From Candidatus Omnitrophota bacterium (GTDB lineage Bacteria > Omnitrophota > Gorgyraeia > Tantalellales > Tantalellaceae): a DNA stretch of 53,796 bases. The notes beneath the pieces were generated by a model. It saw only the letters and a list, made by a program, of their open reading frames with translations, was not told the DNA's origin and searched no databases. The translations under genes were made by a program, and so were the position numbers. Below are positions 12,001 through 15,700 of the stretch, piece by piece. Numbering within the stretch: position 1 is the first letter of the stretch; the number at the start of each line of letters is the position of its first letter. Location of the stretch: assembly GCA_014728075.1 (NCBI GenBank), contig WJMG01000045.1, positions 1-53,796 on the forward strand. Reading direction: 5' to 3'.

Positions 12001-12201
12001 GTCAAGTGAGGCGTCGGTTACCTCGCCGAGATCGTATGGGATGTCTATCTCACCTAGAGAATTGTGTGAAACGGCTTTTTCAAGATCTGAAAGGCTGGCC
12101 CAGACGGGTTTTCCTTCCTGGACCCACCCTATCTGTTGATGAGTGAATATAAATAATATTAATATGGATATTATTCTAATAGAACGCTTATGATCAAGCA
12201 T
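1..12201 (-). CDS. Giant gene C: multidomain exported/membrane protein (5' part, at least 4067 aa; continues past left edge)
   Basis: I read this frame as open from the ATG to the first base of the window with no stop, so the gene is 3'-truncated by the window. The start is supported by a G-run resembling a Shine-Dalgarno (GGGGGGA, 6 nt upstream), a promoter further upstream, and an N-terminus with basic residues followed by a hydrophobic stretch (ISILILFIFT). In order: a DAH...GGFH domain (about residues 20-540) colinear with the start of gene B; a Pro/Glu-rich linker; a membrane pair and HEIAH zincin (941-945); a membrane segment near 1250; a second zincin HEAVH (1469-1473); a 2H phosphoesterase (His 1762 and 1851); an NDK-like domain (1968-2190); a GNAT domain; a CPBP-like membrane domain (EE 2462-2463, His 2501, HLYEN 2560-2564); helical and unrecognised regions; HEAT-like motifs near 3500; and a P-loop at 3692. 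The overall function is unknown. The mixture of proteases with cytosolic-type enzymes on one chain is unusual. Confidence 0.93.
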   Translation of the reverse strand, partial: MLDHKRSIRIISILILFIFTHQQIGWVQEGKPVWASLSDLEKAVSHNSLGEIDIPYDLGEVTDASLDGGNNFIINVQDAHASLSAQHSIASILDTLVRNYDIELLALEGSDGYIDTSILKTFPNKEARDNTARYLMREGKLSAGEFFSITRDDVEVTLCGVENQELYRANLESFRAIMGESALNISGVRALKDQLEALSEKIYSPEMKKLESASRAHRLGELGFSDYWKSLSALARQKGIDTGRFENISRLLEAVAMEKNIDFLAANRERKELIDTLSDVMDRQDLEAVVLKSLLFKQGKLSPAAFHAYLGRLAVAYGIDPSEFKNLISYTHYISVYRSIDIVSLYTEIGGLEGLIREKSYTCPDEKEVYKWSRICFLLEKLFKAELSNEEAESLASLREACRADACAGFIKDSCGRYGVAISGGYDINDIFSAIDGAMDFYRLAEERNESMIRNTLFNMKKEGTRVAALVTGGFHSKGLTELLRDKSLSYLVVVPKFEKGKERPYVAVLTNKKKPYRELLDAGRYQLAVSAYFRHMNEGKFLETAIPLFASDLAGGADWKTAAGKWRKEYALEYERLRAEDPEKVEGSLSLEEFDSIVAQMRLKLLDDGSVVVERAKDGDLTYFLMTSGEDGVPGSPRVLPSSRGEQLMRGKEELPAREAVREMQPAVYTERDELIPELGIDGPLMNEVIEQFMGAARIDRDRVIRTIRAKTGVDIDEAAMSPELAEAIDEFASAVKAAVTAGAGEEQERREEISPEERPEEEEAGRVPREGKEEPGGKGYAFREPGRSFTPLVSVLGAAGSIVLASLFLSGKAMSAFLIAAFTALLLFNAGFFIVREYIIVAVRKGLIMDSFYGKANVREVRERAKSMFDTIRRSYLSEEKARVLDGTGIKVVNAYSPERDIEILGNAYARLDKKDNKVYLADNLARAPDWVLGLVLSHEIAHAFTTSETAANIFMIWNLLRSVRIITYPSFNSRVYPVVEIPERGGERKAAEKTRKFLENARPGEGIEVEPGKDIEEAETLLRAVISSGKQVSVYRRGTEGFVYFLRVDDPPSYEAVPAIIEEVKLDQDLDERRARFERFVAEGKIFAAWEDRDTRESYAYFFREGAALPEYASGTGELEYLGKILPGEDASPFYSLRGAPGYEEFLKSVEAGGAWQIAVHRGGILSYKAPLELDGQARLELFAYLKNSVAGREVPDIFEELGRFGFEFAYEDKNLNPETGRTLYGVSYWRKKLTVAVLASLIVIFSFTIAVIGAGRMGIKASPQETALTEVEPAVETGVMPEVRVRPEAKVPGERGESPGERVFTDLSAAEKEFKEHIKRNFGEIVYGRMIGDEFYSLNDREKKRYFEGLFREAEARERVRLVNEWIDDNWSRIEPLLSGYMSLTKSGETRPASQQKALFILRAMDPETYGELEKRGVALWNSGLIPAGGQTMGSRGAGRWGVPIIQLNSAMEDNYAGMTFILDHEAVHAGQLPESFLEWYIGRSVRMEFLQFFGTGMPQNEVEAYARGTEFLKKLINVESAGGYDFGGTSERAFGYIGQKTGFAFDSFMVWMLNLSAVIGAAWIFAFARKRARVKARFAEKVEDYRSEFWRDEATGRFHVDSLLEKLAMGRKITSADPYAENEIRSELYQLLRSSGVEARVADRELVRLARSTVGYGRKRKGEDPAETNERVAGIYEKMKLVPEGPLDREGMLEVRKFFEQDDEGEWDFKRGNGIALIAGYGFEGEINTELSKIFKALRGLEPDPAKLYLTDTDSIHVTIAGLIANTEEIVYAPGIERSRELMFSQIRQIASKYGPLKIRFYYKDLTVSPKGEIIALGYVDNGELFAMRREFDERGISFRMTDIVHATIGRVFDEKYRPADFEKLKAYIEGVREVKDAYGQPALIGEVEIERLDIWDQRGATKNLRFRKTHLPVKLYPNRFVGWFARFYRRISGYDRARGKKLLQDGLEEDPGDSDHAVMLFKMGISEKLRRDIVSYLRSKGFDVARIRKSDGPVGMDKVLTRWGKGSGLEFGVKSVGRDGIDTEEAFAAMEENDGKRFMDWFRKVEKDHGRKPSVKELKYSIDCLNRSVETVIVRYRGPRSKLVNDFGGEDEYSSEELEQVPFQDLFKKVVVGATHAFKADPRSIRGHLIKPALTETGHMRDLYRLGLKMVPENLIGLIANGVHCPKKEELFAEIDDYLPDRGDFEVFMYEEIPAMSRAVIDDAVISDSAGISELSNVMRESGGRPIAVGRVKRVIRGQDEDPGHRHSIKVCRLNGNIVGYAYIVESLSGGKITSTHIDQVAVAVDHRRRNIARALIAQIINEGVVKGCGDFTLDAMNPAMEKVVSPFEFVREEGMRFSLRGVETYVHGVRIGIPHDILEAVYKRFKNRFELPKYQHYLERNSERLARIIRSYGKPAEEGVVDREALLARLEKEIAEGVSRVRITATIPFLRKIFRPIPLRGVSPREYALKYAPVIEETLFFSVPMIFSYYFLGASNPWTSPLMAFSRMVFFFAHGVSLTYSHRTGYETPLRVAVWGFAFSQITFYMLSAGYLQGLISPVSAIIAMSIFPAAAHLYENFRALDKGLAPASIQGAEEAFRDEEKLSAEEREKLRGAYLEIDRWYDIDDETREEDLERKRSAFETIADYGDDRKSISRIWKAIREIRHYGLEEESIFSDALYYAGLVADRLVRIDGTGSYLPVFAEMMNDPPGEEFAALIEEYVLSGLKKVSSAEETLEKIMPLSLACSALEEGAVKHALKRELDRQLSLSTTLPEGKQAARALAEVLRSWKCDEQLKRQAAEKLFIVTQSLRGKEKGLIVTLPLLGDLVKLPAVPDGIKEDIRQRMLDEVKRIDGSWDPLAVIPFLVKGLSHPAVSSDSEMKKEFIRALTRLKRIPLKAKDIQHLHSSIIGMVNDSMDEVFGKPPRGEHRKGRIYGSYGDFKIQFSGGTGRDRVREVLSRLRRRFSEANVEAEVSDPGGDPLTVAVKVKPTTVNLTALWRILGTQDFKIDGEGNYRKFTRQEIIQKLRIRAHMLFEGIEEELSSMPPGEAHDELYEKLKQLRFYFYGDGTEYYPGVVQLLKYPERIREIQEHEVPRYAEDKDPGSMYYWKSLKVINREGRKYAAYGDSLLIRNEALERQGPEADMNWSSIRDAEKIGELNPYFAYRLEMLSGEGILEEHKRLTLFEEPYYTVFLNTRDLGHPWEMVPEESGIVSQGGVKRYIYMARAAGSIFNTSYLLNLLRSGAPSRHKMFLLSRDTIGGYQNLRNIIHNKVMRPLITDEDYDASFYQIAPQILGVIHELYESGEGIGEGDTWKTVLDSIWDQVESSHLLEGVSSGEHVVAVDEFGRGTYDFMLKYIIERKTFERDKRRYEREVREARESSAGLPEKRVKQIIEGIREPRPVYVSMFIGHNQYVSKFSVKGYPVMKRANLVRDFGITGRRADAVTTVVSDYADASPHPLRVRLGERAPVIAREVPVEFEDYDVLMNNYLLNLFLVNGVVEFHDSLAFNAVARLFLEDEDPDVRKAAASALSAFAMPELDDKAREILRSRAEKSGKFDREEEDPGVREAMERSYLEIAARQMKEELDLRPSDSGEYIVYGIKDIKGFLGKIRVLLDAVSSPFERVRALAFQALSSLDSDIAVRAGEISVEDIEEMTAAILQRRSVMEKISEKDIEKGLEDIADTIVSARKNNMSRDDSMITVAGLIGAQASGKSYLAARLSRKITDRMKGPGRVRAVDLADGWLLGYARRESDDIRGMFGFNGATGFVNFMRNVRRGREGLMPFFDAGKRQRVRLLDTAKFTDERGVVNENDYTYALSMCISAIRDDYVRNYGPEKEQEFIVREQEARLLRLFDDEGNILVKDPVLKRTVEECLDRIRSLNERGAAAGPQDLMVDITRRKGKAFITGDIVESVAPEDGDVFIVSGSLIGSDDVLLPGERGWIFDSLTGIWAPPEVRLAREISDKRQGTYGPLNEKEIISSFKKRLVGEMKTIQPGMITAHTILDNTSELEDLIFGDNIGGILSEEEKIELYTALEEYTGSAFEEGYLIDEDGAEALSRAFAAGSLAMDRFIENMKGMISVKA
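400..1180 (-). other. P-loop nucleotide-binding domain, kinase-like
   Basis: MITVAGLIGAQASGKSYLAARL contains a Walker A motif (GAQASGKS, Lys 3698) directly after a beta strand. The next strand carries VRAVDLADGWL, an acidic site placed as in uridine-kinase or phosphoribulokinase-type enzymes. Further on come VDITRR and DVFIVSGSLIGSDD. I cannot name the substrate. The gene continues past the window. Confidence 0.5.
1300..1720 (-). other. HEAT-like helical repeats
   Basis: Motifs such as DPDVRKAAASALSAF, DPGVREAMERSYLEIA and SPFERVRALAFQALSSL follow one another, each with the Asp/Pro-x-x-Val-Arg start typical of HEAT repeats. They sit directly before the P-loop domain and probably form a scaffold for it. 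Confidence 0.55.
4500..4870 (-). other. CPBP-like (CAAX/Abi) intramembrane protease domain
   Basis: Four or so hydrophobic helices carry the three CPBP motifs in order: an EE pair in APVIEETLFF (usual form EExxxR, here with Phe), FFFAHG (FxxxH) and HLYEN (HxxxN). CPBP proteins are glutamate-type intramembrane peptidases related to Rce1 and bacteriocin-immunity proteins. The Phe in place of Arg is a departure, so activity is not certain. Confidence 0.55.
5090..5540 (-). other. GNAT N-acetyltransferase domain
   Basis: The fold pattern is NGNIVGYAYIVES (beta hairpin), then IDQVAVAVDHRRRNIARAL followed by LIAQIINEG. The last block is motif A of GNAT enzymes, where acetyl-CoA pyrophosphate binds. 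The usual RxxGxG/A loop appears as RRRNIA, so one Gly is replaced. A late FEFVREEGMRF matches the closing strands. The acceptor is unknown. Confidence 0.6.
5640..6320 (-). other. Nucleoside-diphosphate-kinase-like domain (probably divergent)
   Basis: The order of landmarks fits an NDK fold: AVMLFKMGI where NDKs have an IIKPDG-type motif, a helix ending in LRSKGFDVARI, then VVGATHAFKADPRSIRGHL matching the family's GAT...IRG block, then IANGVHCPKKEELFAEI matching the stretch around the catalytic His. The His (residue 2170) and the IRG motif are kept, but the first motif has lost the Pro-Asp. An insertion of roughly 100 residues separates the halves. Activity is uncertain. Confidence 0.5.
6480..7060 (-). 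other. 2H phosphoesterase-like domain
   Basis: Two HxTx motifs, DSIHVTIAG and DIVHATIGR, lie 89 residues apart. This is the signature and spacing style of the 2H (LigT/cyclic phosphodiesterase) superfamily, in which the two histidines act on phosphodiester or 2',3'-cyclic phosphate substrates. The region between and around them alternates beta-like and helical stretches as expected. The substrate cannot be told from the sequence. Confidence 0.6.
7420..8260 (-). other. Zincin metalloprotease domain 2 (HEAVH) with flanking membrane helices
   Basis: A hydrophobic segment (LTVAVLASLIVIFSFTIAVI) is followed by a charged region and then ILDHEAVHAGQLP. About 35 residues later NEVEAYARGTEF offers the downstream Glu typical of gluzincins. 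A membrane helix (MVWMLNLSAVIGAAWIFAF) with a following cluster of Arg and Lys closes the unit. Both halves of the expected active site are present, so an active peptidase is plausible; the substrate is unknown. Confidence 0.6.
9240..9850 (-). other. Membrane-anchored zincin metalloprotease domain 1 (HEIAH, M48-like)
   Basis: Two or three hydrophobic segments (about residues 790-850) precede a soluble stretch with LSHEIAHAF, the HExxH signature of zinc metalloproteases, followed by SETAAN. Membrane helices ahead of HExxH recall the HtpX/M48 layout. I could not identify the third zinc ligand with certainty. Confidence 0.6.
10590..12150 (-). other. Gene C N-terminal DAH...GGFH domain (ChaN/EreA/TIKI-like, tentative)
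   Basis: The domain starts with INVQDAHASLSAQ, continues with LLALEGSDGYIDTS, and closes about 400 residues later with LVTGGFHSKGLTELL and SYLVVVPKF. It aligns along its whole length with the start of gene B, including the helical middle and the trailing KKKPYRELL segment, so the two are paralogues. The layout of an early His, an ALEG acidic motif and a late G-x-H resembles the ChaN, erythromycin-esterase and TIKI hydrolase folds. That assignment is inference; the role and any metal are unknown. Confidence 0.6.
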
Positions 12202-12316
12202 TAAATATCCCCCCGAATATAAATACCCGCTCTCAACTTCAAACGATTTAAAAACACAACAATAAACCGCCTAAAGCTCGAATATCTGACTTTTTATTAC
12301 TTTATGCACTATATAT

Positions 12317-12345
12317 AATATATCATTATATAAGGGTCGTATCAA
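12317..12345 (-). promoter_or_regulatory. Sigma70-type promoter for gene C
   Basis: On the minus strand a -35 TTGATA (12345-12340) is followed after exactly 17 nt by a -10 TATATT (12322-12317). The expected start of transcription lies about 105 nt before the gene C ATG, in AT-rich DNA. The -35 box adjoins an inverted repeat that could serve as an operator. Confidence 0.6.
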
Positions 12346-12386
12346 TTTATTTTTCTTACTTTTTTATATATAACAAAACGACCCTT
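12332..12386. repeat. Inverted repeat around the gene C -35 box
   Basis: The arms AAGGGTCGT (12332-12340) and ACGACCCTT (12378-12386) are perfect 9-bp complements separated by 37 bp of A/T-rich DNA. One arm touches the -35 hexamer. This could be a paired operator or a cruciform; no function is shown. Confidence 0.5.
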
Positions 12387-12419
12387 CTTTCCGCTCAATT
12401 CCTATTATTCCCCCTACTC

Positions 12420-12504
12420 TCCATCCGGGATAGATACCCATCCGGGATAGATACCCATCCGGGATAGACACCCATCCGGGATAGGTACCCATCCCGGATG
12501 GGTA
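12420..12504. repeat. 17-bp tandem repeat, five copies, with self-complementary last copy
   Basis: The unit CCCATCCGGGATAGATA recurs with a 17-bp period (full copies at 12437, 12454, 12471 and 12488, plus one starting at 12420-12421), with changes only near the unit end. In the last copy the core reads ATCCCGGATGGGT, the exact complement of ACCCATCCGGGAT in earlier copies. It can therefore pair with any of them as a 13-bp stem. It lies between the terminator-like hairpin and the gene C promoter. Confidence 0.9.
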
Positions 12505-12512
12505 ATAGGTTA

Positions 12513-12562
12513 AAAATATCCCCGCTCCGGCCGCTTGGCAAAAACCGGAACAGGGATATTTT
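12513..12562 (-). terminator. Stem-loop terminator downstream of gene B and the possible small gene
   Basis: AAAATATCCC pairs perfectly with GGGATATTTT, with an inner TCCGG/CCGGA stem and a loop of about 14 nt. Read on the minus strand the hairpin ends in GGGATATTTTT, so the U-rich tract is partly in the stem. It starts 16 nt after the stop of the possible 32-residue gene. It could work in both directions. Confidence 0.6.
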
Positions 12563-12578
12563 CTTTCAGCCGGGGCCC

Positions 12579-12677
12579 CTACCTCCCCAACCGCAGTAAT
12601 CCTTTATTTTGATCGTTCATCAACGCCTTAAATGCCCTAAATACCTCCAATGATCCTAATGCTCTTAATTTGTTCAT
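12579..12677 (-). CDS. Possible small gene, 32-residue basic peptide
   Basis: The frame reads MNKLRALGSLEVFRAFKALM followed by NDQNKGLLRLGR and a TAG stop. A Shine-Dalgarno-like AAGGGA lies 7 nt before the ATG, and a terminator-like hairpin follows 16 nt after the stop. The peptide is basic and could form an amphipathic helix. It uses TTA and TCA codons that are absent from the reading frame of gene C next to it. It is too short to be sure; chance is a real alternative. Confidence 0.35.
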   Translation of the reverse strand: MNKLRALGSLEVFRAFKALMNDQNKGLLRLGR

Positions 12678-12741
12678 TTGCCGTTCCCTTTATTCTACTG
12701 TCCTTAAGGTCGCCTTTTTGCGCTTTACCGGACATACGGAG

Positions 12742-12790
12742 CCGGCTCAGGGGGAAATTGAATTAGCTTATTTTCAATCTCCCCCGCCGG
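12742..12790 (-). terminator. Strong stem-loop directly after the gene B stop
   Basis: The arms GGGGGAAATTGAA and TTCAATCTCCCCC pair with one mismatch around a 10-nt AT-rich loop. Outer CCGGC/GCCGG arms extend the stem. It starts 2 nt after the TAA of gene B. No T-run follows on the minus strand, so it may protect the 3' end of the transcript or cause partial termination rather than act as a classic terminator. Confidence 0.55.
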
Positions 12791-12792
12791 TA

Positions 12793-15700
12793 TTAAGCCG
12801 CTATGAGTATTTTCTCATAGTTCTCGATCTCTTTTCTCAAGCTGTCGAGATCTATTTTCTCTATGTTGGGAATCAATATGAACCATGTATTGAACCTGCC
12901 GTTCTCGTCGGCGTGTACGCTTATCTCTCCGAGAGCGGCGGGAACCTCTCCGGTCGCGGTAATTTCAAGGACCGATAACAGGAGCTGTGAAGCTATACCC
13001 TGTTTTCCTTCCGGGACCTGGACATATACCGGCGCGGCCGGGGACTTCATTATCCTGTAGTCCTCATCTGTCCTTACAAGGTTCGAGGTATCACCTATCG
13101 CTATCTGTCCCGTTTCGGCGTCGTTGAAAGTCTGCCGCACGAGCCTTATCGTGCTCTCGAGGTCAAGCTGGTCCTTCCCTGCGATAACTACATTCTCTCT
13201 GTTAAGGCAATGGCTCAGTCCCGTCTTTTCCATCATTTCCCCGAGATTGGACATGGTGACATTATCATCCTTGACCCTGACCTGGATCATCCTCGAAGCC
13301 TGCTCTTTCAGCTCATCACCCTTGAGGTGCGGGAACATATCCCTTATGCTGTTAGAGATGAACCTCATGTCAGCCACCGTATCGGCGGATACGCTGATAA
13401 AGGTGGGCTGCTCCTTTTCGTCCCTGACATTCTCAAGGTACGCCCTGGTATCCGAGGTGATCACATCTTCCGCGAGCACGGTCCTGTGGATCCTGTTTAT
13501 CCTCAGGTCGTATATGCTCTTGTGCATCAGGTCAAGCGACTCTGCAACCGGAAGTATTCTGGCGTAAACCCCCAGGACACCTCTGATATCTTCGGTGCTT
13601 CCTTTCGCTGCCAGCGCCTTGACCTCTTTTTCGGAAAGAATATCGATATCCGGGCATGTAAGCCTGATGAAATCACTTTCCACCCTCAGGGAAAGGTCTA
13701 TGAGCACCTGCTTAAGGGCTCCGGCATCGACCACTCCTTCCACATCCTTTATATCTACGCTGTAATCGAGAAGGGCCGCAACCACCTGCCTGCCTTCCGT
13801 AGCCGCATTAAGCTCTTCAAGCATATCTTCCTTTTCTTCGGAAATAATGGGCACTAACTCTTCGACTCCCGTCTTTTCGACAAGCTCTTCGTAAAGGCCT
13901 CTGGCCTTCAACTCTTCGAACACATCGGCGTCAATACCGATAACGAGCCCGTATTCGGGAACATCCGGTTTCGTGACCTTAGCGCTGCGCCCCATCACGA
14001 AACTTATCCCCAACGCCACGGCCAGCACCGAGAAGAGAACTATGAGCCCGTTTATGCCGAACAGGGAGGCCAGACTGACAGCCGCTATACCGACTGGCAG
14101 CTCCACCATAGTGAACCCTCCTCTTTTTCCGCCCCTGAAGGGCTTGAGGGCACCCTGGTCGTGATCTTCCGCCTTCGAATCGGATTCCTTTTCTTTCAGA
14201 CCCGACTCAAGCCTGTTAAGGCTCCTGAACATGGTCCTCAGGTAGTCAAGGTTCACCCCGGCTTTCACGGCCGCCTCGGGATCGTTATCGAACAGTGCTT
14301 TGAGGTCGTAGAGAGCGAGCTTATTAAAAGTAAGGAGCATCCTGGCCTCTTTCAACCTGCCGTTCTCCATGGCCCGTCCTATTGACCGCATGTTCTTCTT
14401 GACCCTTGTCGCGAGGTCTTTCGTGGCAAAGCTGTACACTTCATCCGACCCCGGCATCTTTATTATATGTTTTCCGCTCACCTTTTCCCTGTAATCCTTC
14501 AGAGATTCCTCAAAAGCTTCTACATCCTCCCTGGAACCGGTCTTGTCGTCCGGCTCAGTACCGTCGGGGTTAAGGCTTATCCAGGGGCCCATCCCCAGGC
14601 AATTGGGGAACTCCTGCATTATATCCATCATGAACTCCATACCGCCACCGTGCTTTATCACGAATTCATTGATGTAGAACCTGGTCCCCGCGGGAAGCGA
14701 CCGCAGCCTGGATACGACCTCGCGCCTGTACTCTTCGGTGTTCTTCTCCGTATTTTCGTCGATGTAAGCGTGCACATCCAGCTCCACCTTAAGGCCTTCC
14801 CGGGCCAGCGCTTTCAGCATCCTGGAGGCAAAGCGTATCTCTCTAAGGTTGATGCCTATCCTGAGGCTTTTACCCCGTATGTTAACCTCCTCGGCTATTT
14901 CCGAAACGAGCTTGAAGATCTCCTCGTCCTCCATTTTAGAGGGTTTTTTCTTTCCGGAAGCAGCGGGGATCTCTTCGTAAGCGGGGCCGGCATATTCTAT
15001 TTCATTAAGGCTCCACACTACACTCGGATCGCTGCCGTATTTTTCGAGAAGGCTTGTAGCTCTGGATATGGCTTCCGCCATCTTCACCTCGCCATTGGAG
15101 TGCATCACGAAGTCTATAAGTATGACTTCCAGTTTAAGGCCCTTGCTCCTGGCTATTTCGAGCAGTTCCTCGAACTCACTCTCCACGAACCGCTCGGTCT
15201 TACCCAGATTTATCCTCACCACCTGGTATCCGGAAGACGCGAATTCCGAGAACTTCTTCTCAATGTATTCTTTATTTCCTGTTATTGAACCGCTCTCGAG
15301 GTCAAAACCGGCCGAACCGTCCGGTCCCGGGATCCTCCAGTTCCTTGTAATCTCTACGGCCCTTCTGGTGACCGGCTGCGCTTCGACGGCGAAAAGGTCG
15401 GTAATTTCCACCGGAAGCATGCAATCGTCGCCGGAAACAAGTCCGAGCCTTATCGCCTCTATGCCTTCTATAGCATCTTCTGATCCGCCCTCTATCCTCA
15501 GAGTATTCCCGTCCACATAAACATCCTGTTCGGCGAGCACTATCTCCTCGGCACCGTTGTTCCTTACGGCGGTAACGGTTATGATCCCGGGCATATCGTC
15601 AGTTATAAAACCCTCGGGAAGCACCACTTCGGCCGCGATCCTCTTCCCCCTGGAAAGGTCGAGCTGTTTCTCGAGTTCGAACACCACCTCTCCCTTTCTT

